A stretch of 64,000 bases of DNA from F23-D06 sp963643165. GTDB taxonomy: Bacteria > Bacteroidota > Bacteroidia > Bacteroidales > WCHB1-69. The stretch lies in NCBI GenBank assembly GCA_963643165.1, contig CAVIJD010000010.1:1-64000 (forward strand), given 5' to 3'. The first letter of the stretch is position 1. The number at the start of each line of letters is the position of its first letter. Below, one piece after another: positions 16,560 to 25,793 of this stretch. Made by a program: the position numbers and the translations under genes. A model generated the notes under the pieces. That model ran no database searches. It was not told where the DNA came from and saw only the letters and a list, made by a program, of their open reading frames with translations.

Positions 16560-18101
16560 ATGTTGGTAAAGACTTATTCATGTGCCTTGATGGGGGTTGC
16601 GGCAAAGCAGATTGCCGTAGAGGTCAGTGTTGACAACGGGATTGGCTTCCATCTGGTAGGTTTGCCTGACAGTGCCGTCAAAGAGAGCCAGCAGCGCATC
16701 GACACGGCATTGAAGCACTACGGTTTACGGATACCTGGCCGCAAGATTGTGGTCAATATGGCTCCGGCGGACATTCGCAAGGAGGGGTCGGCTTTTGACT
16801 TGACCTTGGCGACGGCGATCCTGGCGGCGTCGGAGCAGATCGGTGGCGGCGGTTCTTTGCAGGAGTACTACATTTTAGGCGAGCTTTCTTTAGACGGCAC
16901 CTTGCAGCCGGTGAAGGGTGCGCTCCCGATTGCCATGGAAGCCAAAAGGAACGGCAAGAAAGCGGTCATCCTGCCCGTACAGAACGCCAAAGAGGCCGCC
17001 ATCGTGCAAGGCATTGATGTCCTGGGCGTGGAAAACATCGGGCAGGTCATCGACTATTTCAACAAGGGAAAGCCGATAGAGCCCGTGAGGGTGAACATAG
17101 AGGCCGAGTTTCAGCGCAGCCTCAACAATTACGAGTACGATTTCTCGGAGGTGAAAGGGCAGGAGAACATAAAGCGGGCCTTGGAGATCGCGGCGGCCGG
17201 GGGGCACAACGCGATTCTGATTGGGCCGCCGGGCTCCGGTAAGACGATGCTGGCCAAGCGGATACCCTCCATCTTGCCGCCCTTGACGTTGGAAGAGGCG
17301 CTGGAGACGACCAAGATCCATTCCGTGGCGGGAAAGATGGGGCGTTATGCCTCGTTGATGGCCGTGCGCCCTTTCCGCGCGCCGCACCACACCATCAGCG
17401 ACGTGGCGCTGGTGGGCGGCGGCACGCACCCGCAGCCCGGCGAGATCTCGCTGGCACACAACGGTGTGCTCTTCGCCGACGAACTGCCGGAGTTCAAACG
17501 CAATGTGCTGGAGGTGCTCCGCCAACCTTTGGAAGACCGTTTCGTGACAATCTCGCGCTCGCAGTATTCCGTTGATTTCCCAGCATCCTTTATGTTCATC
17601 GCGGCCATGAACCCCTGCCCGTGCGGAAACTACAACCATCCTACCATCGCCTGCACTTGCCGCCCGGGTGAAATCCAGGGCTATCTCGGACGCGTGTCGG
17701 GACCGTTGATGGACCGCATAGACCTGCATGTGGAGGTGACTCCTGTCAGCCACGAGGAACTGGCGGCAAACAAGCCTGTGGAAAGCAGCGCCAGCATCCG
17801 CCGCCGTGTGGTCGCCGCCCGGCAAATGCAGAAATCGCGCTTTGAAAAGCACGCCAACGTGTTCTGCAACGCCCAGATGAGCAGCAAGTTGGTGCGGCTT
17901 TATTGCGCCATCGGCGAGGACGGACAACAGATTCTCAAACAGGCAATGGACCGGCTGGGGCTCTCCGCCCGTGCCTACGACCGCATCCTGAAGGTTGCAA
18001 GAACCATCGCCGACCTTGACGGCAGCAACAACATTGAGACTGGCCACCTCAGCGAAGCCATCAATTTCAGAAGCCTCGACCGCGACAACTGGGGGAAATG
18101 A
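16560..18101 (+). CDS. comM: YifB/ComM-family magnesium-chelatase-like ATPase
   Basis: A 513-residue AAA+ protein, full family length. The N-terminal Lon-protease-like fold (residues 1-165) holds FHLVGLPDSAVKESQQRI and LSLDGTLQPVKGALP. The AAA+ module has Walker A GPPGSGKTMLAKRIPSILP near 220, APHHTISDVALVGGG near 281, the Walker B-like GVLFADELPEF and the Cys-rich NPCPCGNYNHPTIACTC, then RVSGPLMDRIDLHVEV and a C-terminal lid helix. The proteobacterial homologue ComM is a branch-migration helicase for natural transformation; the role here is less certain. Confidence 0.92.
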   Translation: MLVKTYSCALMGVAAKQIAVEVSVDNGIGFHLVGLPDSAVKESQQRIDTALKHYGLRIPGRKIVVNMAPADIRKEGSAFDLTLATAILAASEQIGGGGSLQEYYILGELSLDGTLQPVKGALPIAMEAKRNGKKAVILPVQNAKEAAIVQGIDVLGVENIGQVIDYFNKGKPIEPVRVNIEAEFQRSLNNYEYDFSEVKGQENIKRALEIAAAGGHNAILIGPPGSGKTMLAKRIPSILPPLTLEEALETTKIHSVAGKMGRYASLMAVRPFRAPHHTISDVALVGGGTHPQPGEISLAHNGVLFADELPEFKRNVLEVLRQPLEDRFVTISRSQYSVDFPASFMFIAAMNPCPCGNYNHPTIACTCRPGEIQGYLGRVSGPLMDRIDLHVEVTPVSHEELAANKPVESSASIRRRVVAARQMQKSRFEKHANVFCNAQMSSKLVRLYCAIGEDGQQILKQAMDRLGLSARAYDRILKVARTIADLDGSNNIETGHLSEAINFRSLDRDNWGK

Positions 18102-18238
18102 CAGACTCGAGACCCTTTCCGTCCTCAGGTTGACGTGAGATGTGAAAAGTAAAGGGTTTGTAGGACGTGACAGCTGTCGTGACGCCGCTCGCCCCATTCG
18201 TCCGCTCGGGCTTTATGGGCGGCTGAGGCGTCCCCGCT

Positions 18239-19276
18239 TCACTGCTCGCAGGTCAGTTCCCCGCGGAGCGGCTGTTCGATGAGCCTTTTCATCTCTCCGC
18301 GGCTCAAGTCGTGCCCCAGCAGGTACATCAGTTTAGTGACGGCAGCCTCCGTGGTCATGTCGTGGCCGCTGATCACGCCGATGTCTGCAAGATGCTTTCC
18401 GGTAAGATAGCGTCCCATCTCGACACCTCCGCCGCCCTTGCATTGTGTTATGTTCACGATGTAGATGCCGCGCTCTACGGCCTCTTGCAGAATGTCGATG
18501 AACCCGGCGTCAGTCGGGGCGTTGCCCACGCCGTAGGTTTCCAGCACCACGGCGCGCAGCCCGGATGTCTGGAACAGCACTTTCAGGTACTCTTTCCGGA
18601 TGCCGGGATAGAGCTTCACCAGCGCGATGTTGTCGTCCATCTTGTCGTGAACGGCCAACGCACCCGCATTGGCCGCATGCCGGATGTTGGCGTAGTGGAA
18701 GTCCACGTTTGTGTTCACGTCGGCAAGTTTCGGATAGTTCGGCGAGGTGAAGGCATTGAATTTCGAGGCGTTGTCCTTGAATGTGCGGTTGCCGCGGTAA
18801 AGGCTGTTCTGGAAATAGATGCACACCTCCTGGATGACGGGCTTGTCGTCGCGGTAGCACGCGGCGATGTCGATGGCGTTGATGATGTTCCGGCGGCCGT
18901 CGGTGCGGATGACCCCCAAAGGCAGTTGCGAGCCGGTCAGGATGACGGGCTTGTCCAGATTCTCGAGCAGGAAACTGAGGGCTGAAGCCGTGTATGCCAT
19001 CGTGTCGGTGCCGTGCAGGATGACAAAGCCGTCGAAAAGGCTGTAAGCGTCCTGGACCATCTTGGCCAGCCGTATCCAGAATGACGAGTCTGTGTCCGAA
19101 GAGTCGATGAGGGGCAGCATGTCCCGGAAAGTGAGGTCCGCGTCAACAAGCCGGAGCATGGGCAGTTGCTGATAGATGTTCTCGAACTCAACCGGCTGGA
19201 GCGCCTTGCTTTCCGTGTCCATCATCATTCCGATGGTGCCGCCTGTATAGATTACCAAGATTTTACGCCTGTTCAT
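18239..19276 (-). CDS. ansA: Type I (cytoplasmic) L-asparaginase
   Basis: Hydrolyses L-asparagine to aspartate and ammonia. From ATG 19276 the product has 345 residues, the type I length; an open frame to 19831 is only the shadow of the opposite-strand thioesterase gene. Signatures are VIYTGGTIGMMMD (first catalytic Thr at 11-12) and ILHGTDTMAYTASALSF (second Thr-Asp pair near 90). No signal peptide is present. The -7 element at 19296-19303 lies 20 bases before this ATG and confirms the start. Confidence 0.93.
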   Translation of the reverse strand: MNRRKILVIYTGGTIGMMMDTESKALQPVEFENIYQQLPMLRLVDADLTFRDMLPLIDSSDTDSSFWIRLAKMVQDAYSLFDGFVILHGTDTMAYTASALSFLLENLDKPVILTGSQLPLGVIRTDGRRNIINAIDIAACYRDDKPVIQEVCIYFQNSLYRGNRTFKDNASKFNAFTSPNYPKLADVNTNVDFHYANIRHAANAGALAVHDKMDDNIALVKLYPGIRKEYLKVLFQTSGLRAVVLETYGVGNAPTDAGFIDILQEAVERGIYIVNITQCKGGGGVEMGRYLTGKHLADIGVISGHDMTTEAAVTKLMYLLGHDLSRGEMKRLIEQPLRGELTCEQ

Positions 19277-19295
19277 ACAATATTTTTTTAGGCGG

Positions 19296-19303
19296 CAAAA
19301 GTA
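19296..19303 (-). promoter_or_regulatory. -7 element of ansA
   Basis: The minus strand reads TACTTTTG (TAnnTTTG) 20 bases before the ansA ATG, inside the falsely extended frame. It separates the real gene from the upstream open reading. Confidence 0.6.
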
Positions 19304-19441
19304 CAAAAAAAGCGATTGTTTTGCCGCCGTCCGCAAAGGTGCGGCTTCCGCGCGTTTTTCGTCAGCAAGGCATACGGTTTCCCCGAAAAAAAGACTATTT
19401 TCGCACCCGCTGAGAAATTCGTTCAAATACAATAATATATT

Positions 19442-19834
19442 ATGTTGGAAAAAGGAATCAAAGGATTGCAGAAACAGACTGTTACGGAAGAGATGACGGC
19501 CGCCCATATCGGCAGCGGGTTGGTGCAAGTGTTCGCCACGCCCGTGATGGTCGCGCTTATGGAAAAGACTTGCGCGCTGAGTGTGGAGCCATTCCTTCAA
19601 GAGGGGGAGAGCACCGTGGGCACACACCTCGACATATCGCACTGCGCCGCCACGCCCTTGGGCATGGAGGTGCGCTGCGAAAGCGAACTGGTTGAAATTG
19701 ACCGCCGCCGGCTGGTGTTCAAGGTGGCGGCATACGACGAGTGCGGACTGATAGGCGAGGGCGCACACGAGCGTTTCCTGATCGACAAGGACAAATTCCA
19801 GCAGCGCGTGAACGCCAAACTGACGCACCATTGA
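19442..19834 (+). CDS. Hot-dog fold thioesterase, FlK-like
   Basis: A 130-residue acyl-CoA thioesterase of the fluoroacetyl-CoA thioesterase-like group. It shares VFATPVMVALMEKTC (with the Thr and Glu of the family site near 40-48) and STVGTHLDISHCAATPLGM (with the His near 72). Fluoroacetate detoxification is known only in one Streptomyces branch; homologues like this one are general acyl-CoA thioesterases. The gene reads divergently from ansA; a near-match -7 box (TATTTTCG) lies near 19393. Confidence 0.8.
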   Translation: MLEKGIKGLQKQTVTEEMTAAHIGSGLVQVFATPVMVALMEKTCALSVEPFLQEGESTVGTHLDISHCAATPLGMEVRCESELVEIDRRRLVFKVAAYDECGLIGEGAHERFLIDKDKFQQRVNAKLTHH

Positions 19835-19884
19835 GCCCTGAAATTTAAAAGACGCGGACCGGAAACCAATTGGGATTTTTATGC

Positions 19885-19892
19885 TATCTTTG
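19885..19892 (+). promoter_or_regulatory. -7 element of the PfkB kinase gene
   Basis: TATCTTTG (TAnnTTTG) 20 bases before the ATG at 19912. It falls inside the frame if the earlier ATG at 19870 is used, which argues against that start. Confidence 0.6.
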
Positions 19893-19911
19893 CCGCCGAA
19901 TTTTTGTACGT

Positions 19912-20928
19912 ATGGATATGGAACAGATTAATCGGATTTTCGACGACTTCAGCAAAGCCACGGTGCTTGTAATCGGTGACGTAATGATAGACTGCTACAT
20001 CAACGGCAAGGTCTCGCGCATCAGCCCGGAAGCCCCCGTGCCTATTGTGAATGCACAAAGCCGCAGCTACCGGCTCGGCGGCGCCGCTAACGTTGCCCTT
20101 AACCTGAAGTCGCTCGGAGCACGCCCCATTCTCTGTTCTGTCATCGGCAGCGACAACAAGTCGAAGGTGCTCTATGACCTTATGGAGGAGTGCGAGCTCG
20201 ACTCGTTGGGCCTCATCCCGATCTACGGGCGCAGAACCACGGTCAAGTACCGCATCATCGGAAACAATGCCCATATCGTGCGTGTCGATGATGAACGCGA
20301 CGAACAACTCAAGGAACGCGAGAAACGGCAGTTCCTGACCACCGTGGAGCAGGTCATCGACCATAACCCCATCGACGCCATCATTTTCGAGGACTATGAC
20401 AAAGGGCTTTTCTCCAAAGACTTGATTGAGGAAATCATCCGCTTTGCCCAGAAAAAGAACATCTTCATCGCCGTTGACCCTAAAAAGCGCAATTTCAACA
20501 ATTACGAGAATGTCAATCTTTTCAAGCCTAATTTGAAAGAGCTCTCCGCAGGTCTCAACATCGAGGACAATGTCTCGCTCACGGTCGAGAACATCCATAC
20601 CCTTGCCAAGCAATTTGCTGAAGAGAAGAAGATTGACATGGTGATGATTACCATGTCTGACCGTGGCATCGCGTTCTATGACAGCAAGAAGGACATCTTC
20701 TACCATCAGGATGCTTTCACCAGAAGGGTGAGCGACCCCTCCGGCGCGGGCGATACGGTCATCTCCGTGGCGACCCTTTTCCTGCTGCACAAGGAGAGCA
20801 TCGCCACCACCTGCCTGGCCTCCAATTTGGCGGGCGGCATTGTCTGCGAATACGTGGGCGTGGTTCCCATCAATGTTTCCCAACTGAAGAACGAGATCTA
20901 CAAAAATCGGGACAGCCGCATTTCCTAA
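19912..20928 (+). CDS. PfkB-family sugar kinase (RfaE1/HldE N-domain type)
   Basis: A 338-residue ribokinase-fold enzyme. It matches the bifunctional HldE kinase domain (D-glycero-beta-D-manno-heptose-7-phosphate kinase): VLVIGDVMIDCYINGKVSRI near 18-37, SPEAPVPIV, YRLGGAANVALNLKSLGA, GRRTTVKYRI, VDPKKRNFNNY and the anion-hole DPSGAGDTVISVATLFL near 278-294 (catalytic Asp in GAGD). There is no C-terminal nucleotidyltransferase domain. Heptose phosphate is the likely substrate by similarity, but a heptose pathway is not shown in this window. Confidence 0.78.
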   Translation: MDMEQINRIFDDFSKATVLVIGDVMIDCYINGKVSRISPEAPVPIVNAQSRSYRLGGAANVALNLKSLGARPILCSVIGSDNKSKVLYDLMEECELDSLGLIPIYGRRTTVKYRIIGNNAHIVRVDDERDEQLKEREKRQFLTTVEQVIDHNPIDAIIFEDYDKGLFSKDLIEEIIRFAQKKNIFIAVDPKKRNFNNYENVNLFKPNLKELSAGLNIEDNVSLTVENIHTLAKQFAEEKKIDMVMITMSDRGIAFYDSKKDIFYHQDAFTRRVSDPSGAGDTVISVATLFLLHKESIATTCLASNLAGGIVCEYVGVVPINVSQLKNEIYKNRDSRIS

Positions 20929-20976
20929 GATAATAAAAAGGCTTTCCGCACGTTATATCTCGTCCTTTTGAAAAGA

Positions 20977-21708
20977 ATGTATCGACTGAAACACATTATC
21001 TTTGCGCTCGTTTTGTCATTGGGGACGATGTTTGCGGTTGCACAGTCGCGCCCGTTCGGAACGCCGAACCTCATCAGATACGATGACCGCGTTTGTCATT
21101 TCGGCTTCCTGATAGGCGCCGGGTCCTACAATTATATCATTGCCACTAACCCTGACCTCACCGCGAATGTGGACTATGACACGACGAGGGTCGTGAACTC
21201 CAGAGCCGGGAAGATGATGTGCCTCGGCATTGTTTCGGACCTCCATCTGGGCAAATATTTCGACCTCCGTCTGATCCCCACGTTCTCTTTCCCGGATTGC
21301 CAGATCAATTATTGGCGCAAGACCAACAGCGTGGACCGCCAGTACGCCAACGGCAACGCCAACGGCATTGTGTTCATCGACTTGCCGCTGATGCTCAAGT
21401 TCAAGTCTTCCAGAATCATGAACAACACCCGCGTGTATGTGCTTGCCGGCGCGCAGTACAGCCGCAATCTGGTATATGGGAAGGCCGAGAAACTGGCTTA
21501 CCAGAAGAATGTGCTCCTCGTCACCGCCAACGACGTGGCGGCATTGACCGGCATAGGCTTCGATTTCTATTGCACCTATTTCAAACTGAGCACGGAACTC
21601 AAATTCTCGGTCGGCTTGCTCAACCAACTCCAGCAGGAGGGCGTCAGCAAGGGCAGCATCCAGTCGCTGCGCTCCAAAGCTTTCCAGTTTTCAGTGACAT
21701 TTGAATAA
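20977..21708 (+). CDS. porT: PorT-like type IX secretion barrel protein
   Basis: An outer-membrane protein of the type IX secretion system by similarity to PorT/SprT. The 243 residues begin with a signal peptide (IIFALVLSLGTMFAVAQS, cleavage near 23). The mature start DRVCHFGFLIGAGSYNYII is the PorT hallmark (H-F-G-F-x-x-G). Later strands (LRLIPTFSFPDCQINYW, MLKFKSSRIMNNTRVYVLAG, SVGLLNQLQ) build an eight-stranded barrel ending in Phe-Glu (FQFSVTFE). I start at ATG 20977; a TTG at 20968 would only add 3 residues. The T9SS-sorted protein at 43883-45604 is a candidate cargo. Confidence 0.8.
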   Translation: MYRLKHIIFALVLSLGTMFAVAQSRPFGTPNLIRYDDRVCHFGFLIGAGSYNYIIATNPDLTANVDYDTTRVVNSRAGKMMCLGIVSDLHLGKYFDLRLIPTFSFPDCQINYWRKTNSVDRQYANGNANGIVFIDLPLMLKFKSSRIMNNTRVYVLAGAQYSRNLVYGKAEKLAYQKNVLLVTANDVAALTGIGFDFYCTYFKLSTELKFSVGLLNQLQQEGVSKGSIQSLRSKAFQFSVTFE

Positions 21709-21733
21709 AATTTGAATAAAAAAGAATCATAAT

Positions 21734-23248
21734 ATGGCTAATAACGAAGAACTTTTCAAACAGATTGTCGCCCATGCCAAAGAGTATGGCTTTATTTTCC
21801 CCTCCAGCGAGATCTACGACGGTCTCAGCGCCGTGTATGACTATGGTCAGAATGGTGTGGAACTCAAGAACAACATCAAACAGTACTGGTGGAAATCAAT
21901 GGTGCAGTACCACGACAACATTGTCGGCTTGGACAGCTGCATTTTCATGCATCCGACGATCTGGAAGGCTTCGGGCCATGTGGATGCTTTCAATGACCCG
22001 CTCATCGACAACAAGGACTCCAAGAAACGCTACCGTGCCGACGTGCTGATTGAAGACCACATCCAGAAGATTGAGGACAAGATCAACAAGGAGGTCGAAA
22101 AAGCCCGGAAACGCTTCGAGAATTTCGACGAGGCCATGTTCCGCCAGACCAACGGCCGGGTGCAGCAGTACCAAAAGCAGATTGACGACATCACGGCTCG
22201 CTATGCTGAGATGATGAGTGCCAACGACTTGGCAGGGCTCCGCGCCCTGATTGAAGAGTTGGGCATCGTGTGTCCCGTGTCCGGCACCCGCAACTGGACC
22301 GACGTGCGGCAGTTCAACCTGATGTTCGCCACCAAGCTGGGGTCAGTCTCCGACGGGGCCGACACCATTTACCTGCGGCCCGAAACCGCACAGGGCATTT
22401 TCGTCAACTTCCTGAATGTCTATAAGACAGGACGGATGAAACTCCCGTTCGGCATCGCCCAGATCGGCAAGGCTTTCAGGAACGAGATTGTGGCCCGCCA
22501 GTTCATCTTCAGGATGCGTGAGTTCGAGCAGATGGAAATGCAGTTCTTCGTCAAGCCCGGCGAGGAGCTGAAATGGTTCGACTATTGGCGGCAGACACGC
22601 CTCGATTGGCACACCTCGTTGGGCATCCCCGCCGAGAACTACCGCTTCCACGACCACGAGAAGCTGGCGCACTATGCCAACGCCGCCACCGACATCGAAT
22701 TCAAGTTCCCCTTCGGCTTCAAGGAACTGGAGGGCATCCACTCCCGCACCGACTTTGACCTTTCGCAGCATGAGAAATTCTCCGGCAAGAAACTCCGCTA
22801 CTTTGACCCCGACACGAACGAGAACTACGTTCCATACGTTGTCGAGACTTCCATCGGCGTGGACAGGATGTTCCTCGCGGTGTTCAGCCATGCCTACAAT
22901 CAGGAGACCTTGGAAGACGGTTCCACGCGTGTGGTGCTGAAACTGCCTGCCCGCCTCGCACCCTACAAGGCCGCGGTACTCCCACTGGTCAAGAAAGACG
23001 GTCTGCCGGAGATAGGCCAGGAGATTTTCGGCAAACTGAAAAAAGAGTTTATGGTGCAGTATGAGGACAAAGATGCCGTGGGCAGACGCTACCGCCGCCA
23101 GGATGCCATCGGCACGCCGTTCTGTATCACGATTGACAACCAGACCAAAGAGGACGGCACGGTCACGCTCCGCGAACGCGACACGATGCAGCAATACCGC
23201 CTGCCCGCCGACAGTCTGGCCGATGAGTTATACAGAAAACTGAAATGA
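21734..23248 (+). CDS. glyS: Glycyl-tRNA synthetase (single-subunit, dimer type)
   Basis: Charges tRNA-Gly. The 504 residues are those of the eukaryotic/archaeal-type class II enzyme found in Bacteroidota. Motif 1 is in the GSRNWT/TRNWTDVRQFNLMF region, YLRPETAQGIFVNF and FGIAQIGKAFRNEIVARQFIFRMREFEQMEM form motif 2, and VETSIGVDRMFLAV is motif 3; a C-terminal anticodon-binding domain (residues 400-490) follows. The stop codon overlaps the start of the next gene (ATGA at 23245-23248). Confidence 0.94.
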   Translation: MANNEELFKQIVAHAKEYGFIFPSSEIYDGLSAVYDYGQNGVELKNNIKQYWWKSMVQYHDNIVGLDSCIFMHPTIWKASGHVDAFNDPLIDNKDSKKRYRADVLIEDHIQKIEDKINKEVEKARKRFENFDEAMFRQTNGRVQQYQKQIDDITARYAEMMSANDLAGLRALIEELGIVCPVSGTRNWTDVRQFNLMFATKLGSVSDGADTIYLRPETAQGIFVNFLNVYKTGRMKLPFGIAQIGKAFRNEIVARQFIFRMREFEQMEMQFFVKPGEELKWFDYWRQTRLDWHTSLGIPAENYRFHDHEKLAHYANAATDIEFKFPFGFKELEGIHSRTDFDLSQHEKFSGKKLRYFDPDTNENYVPYVVETSIGVDRMFLAVFSHAYNQETLEDGSTRVVLKLPARLAPYKAAVLPLVKKDGLPEIGQEIFGKLKKEFMVQYEDKDAVGRRYRRQDAIGTPFCITIDNQTKEDGTVTLRERDTMQQYRLPADSLADELYRKLK

Positions 23249-24711
23249 CAATGAGACGTTTTGTTATAGTGGCCTTGCTGTCAGGGCTCTCGCTGTTGGC
23301 TACAGCCCAGAACATGAAGGCGTTTATCAGCCACAAGGCCTATTGCACCGGCAACAAACAGCCCTATATCGAGTTCACGTTCATCATAGGCGGCAACTCG
23401 GTACAGTATGTCAAGAACCCGCAAGGCAAGTTCGAGGCGGAGATCGATATCCGCGTCGATGTGGCCAAAAACGACTCTGTTGTCAAGTCGCTGCATTATG
23501 TGCTGGCCAGCGAGGCTTTAGAGGACACGTCGGCCGCAAATGTGCCCGATTTCGCCGACATCAAGAACCTCCCCGTCCCCAACGGCGACTATTTCCTCAA
23601 TTTCTACCTTACGGACAAACACGCCGACTCGGCCTCGACGCTGAAATACATTGACCGTATTGTCATCAATTTCCCGGATGACAGGATCTCCTCTTCCCGC
23701 ATTTCGCTCTTCGAGGATATGCGCGCGCCGGAATCGCCCGGACTCTATGTGAAGTATGGCTACTACCTGCCGCCCTCTTACTATAATTATATCCCCGAAA
23801 GCCAATACGCGCTTCCTTTTGCCTTGGAGGTTTATAACACGAAAAGCCTGCTCGGCGACAAGGAACTGAGAGCCAAGTGCTTTGTGGAATATGCCTCCAA
23901 CAAGATGGTGGCTATGCCTGACCATATCATCACCAAGCAACTGAAGACGGATGACGTGGTGCTTGTCATCGATCAGTTCAACGTTTTCAAACTGCCTTCC
24001 GGCAACTACAACCTGGCCGTTGAACTTTATGACGGCGACAGTCTGCTGCTCGTCAGCAAAGTGTTCTTCCAGAAAAGCAACCCGTCGGTGAAACTTGATC
24101 TGGCCAATTATGACAATGTGGACGTCAACCGCACTTTCGTGACGGACATGACCGACCGCCGGAAGCTGGAAGACGACATAAAGTCGCTGTATCCCATCAG
24201 CACGAATGTGGAGCGCGAATTTTATGACCAGCGCCTCAAGTTGGTGGAGACGGAACAGTTGCAGCGCTATTTCTATGCCTTTTGGGTCGCCCGCAACCCG
24301 AACGACCCCGAGGGTGCCTGGAAAAAGTATGAGAAAATGGTCTCTTTTGTCCAGGAACGTTTTGGAAGCAAACAGGTGAAAGGCTACCGCACCGACCGTG
24401 GCCGCGTGTATCTCCAGTATGGACAGCCGAACGACATCAAGGAAATCCCCTCCGACCCGACGACGGTACCGTACGAAATCTGGCACTATTACTACCTCGA
24501 TGACCAGTCAAACGTGAAGTTCGTGTTCTATGACCCCTCTTTGATAGGAAACGACTATGAACTGTTGCATTCCAACAAGTACGGCGAACTCCACGACAGC
24601 AATTGGAAAATGAAGCTGGTCAAGGCCATACAGCCGCAGACGGACATCTATTCCGAGGATCCCAACGAGTACTACGGCGGCGACATTAACGGAAATTGGC
24701 GCTATCATTGA
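23245..24711 (+). CDS. Exported GWxTD domain protein
   Basis: A 488-residue exported protein with a signal peptide (VIVALLSGLSLLATAQ, cleavage near 20). The last third carries the GWxTD domain, with the signature VKGYRTDRGRVYLQYGQPND (here Gly-Tyr rather than Gly-Trp before Thr-Asp). A run of beta-rich domains precedes it, as in other Bacteroidota GWxTD proteins. The function is not known. It is translationally coupled to glyS through ATGA, and the porin-like gene follows closely. Confidence 0.82.
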   Translation: MTMRRFVIVALLSGLSLLATAQNMKAFISHKAYCTGNKQPYIEFTFIIGGNSVQYVKNPQGKFEAEIDIRVDVAKNDSVVKSLHYVLASEALEDTSAANVPDFADIKNLPVPNGDYFLNFYLTDKHADSASTLKYIDRIVINFPDDRISSSRISLFEDMRAPESPGLYVKYGYYLPPSYYNYIPESQYALPFALEVYNTKSLLGDKELRAKCFVEYASNKMVAMPDHIITKQLKTDDVVLVIDQFNVFKLPSGNYNLAVELYDGDSLLLVSKVFFQKSNPSVKLDLANYDNVDVNRTFVTDMTDRRKLEDDIKSLYPISTNVEREFYDQRLKLVETEQLQRYFYAFWVARNPNDPEGAWKKYEKMVSFVQERFGSKQVKGYRTDRGRVYLQYGQPNDIKEIPSDPTTVPYEIWHYYYLDDQSNVKFVFYDPSLIGNDYELLHSNKYGELHDSNWKMKLVKAIQPQTDIYSEDPNEYYGGDINGNWRYH

Positions 24712-24716
24712 CAGGT

Positions 24717-25775
24717 ATGCACAAGGCATTGAAGAAACTCTCTTTGTTCTGCTGCTTACTTGCCGCTGCTTTTCCGCTGTCTGCCCAGACTGATTCCGCC
24801 GCTGTTTCGGTTGGCGACACGGCAACTGCCCCTAAACGTAACTTGGAGCGCTTGATGCCTAAGTTTACGGCTACTGTCATGGGGCGTTACGAGTTCAGCC
24901 CCACGTCTGGCTCCGGCCATTTTGAACTGCGGCACAGCAGGGTAGGCCTGAGCGGCAACATTCACCCGATGTTTTCCTATATGGCGTTGGTGGACCTTTC
25001 ATACGGCGGGAAGTTCTCGCCCGTTGCGATTTTTGCCCGTTTTGAGCCCGTAAAAGGACTGTCGTTTCTGATAGGTTACGACAAACTGCCTTTCAGTTCT
25101 GAAAACCTGCTGTCGCCGTACCGCACCTATTTTTCCGACAAGTCTTTTCTTACCCAGAAGATCACGGCCTGGAGCGATGTGGGGGGCGTTGTCAGCTATA
25201 AACGCGACGGGAAAGTGCCCTTTGAGGTCAAGGCCGGTCTTTTCAACAGCTCCGGTTTCAGCAGCCAACGGCAGTTGCAGGATCGGGTGAACGGCGTTTT
25301 CAGAGGTACGGTCTCGCCGTTCCGTGACTTTACCTTGTCGTTCGACTACGCCTCCATTCAACCCGAAGCGTTGCGTATGCGCCACATAGGTGTCGATTTG
25401 GCCTATACCATTGCAGGTCTGCATCTTGAGACGGAATACCTCTACAAAAGATACAGCAATGCGCAATTCTCTTCCACCCATGCTTTCTATGGTTTGGCTT
25501 TCTATGAGATACCGCTCCGCAAGAAGTTGCTGCACAGTATTCACATCGGTGGACGCTATGACGCCATCACGCCAAATTGTACGGGCAAGCTTTCAGAAAA
25601 GGGTGTTTATGAATGGGACCAGTTTCGGCAGCGCATCACGGCTGGCATTACGCTGATGTTCATAGAGCAGCCGGTCAGGGCTTCAATTCGGGTCAATTAC
25701 GAGAAGAATTTTTTCCGTGCCGGCGTGGAAAACAACGAGGACCGCATCATCCTGGAGATGATTGCGCACTATTGA
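24717..25775 (+). CDS. Phosphate-selective porin O/P-like outer-membrane protein
   Basis: A 352-residue barrel with a signal peptide (LSLFCCLLAAAFPLSAQ, cleavage near 22). The mature segment resembles the porin O/P family: FELRHSRVGLSGNIHPMFSY, MALVDLSYGGKFSPVAIFAR, then LSFLIGYDKLPFSSENL and GRYDAITPNCTGKL, with a final strand EMIAHY. It forms channels in the outer membrane; the selectivity cannot be read. I start at ATG 24717; the longer frame from 24696 begins inside the GWxTD gene. No terminator is seen before the convergent gene at 25794. Confidence 0.78.
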   Translation: MHKALKKLSLFCCLLAAAFPLSAQTDSAAVSVGDTATAPKRNLERLMPKFTATVMGRYEFSPTSGSGHFELRHSRVGLSGNIHPMFSYMALVDLSYGGKFSPVAIFARFEPVKGLSFLIGYDKLPFSSENLLSPYRTYFSDKSFLTQKITAWSDVGGVVSYKRDGKVPFEVKAGLFNSSGFSSQRQLQDRVNGVFRGTVSPFRDFTLSFDYASIQPEALRMRHIGVDLAYTIAGLHLETEYLYKRYSNAQFSSTHAFYGLAFYEIPLRKKLLHSIHIGGRYDAITPNCTGKLSEKGVYEWDQFRQRITAGITLMFIEQPVRASIRVNYEKNFFRAGVENNEDRIILEMIAHY

Positions 25776-25793
25776 CGTGTTAGTTCCGGGCGG

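Noticed and set aside
18102..18238. Imperfect inverted repeat GCCCCAT/ATGGGC between yifB and ansA
   Set aside because: Short arms, long loop and no T tract, so not listed as a terminator.
19277..19831. Upstream extension of the asparaginase frame by 185 residues
   Set aside because: It is antisense to the thioesterase gene and crosses the asparaginase promoter; the 345-residue form matches the family.
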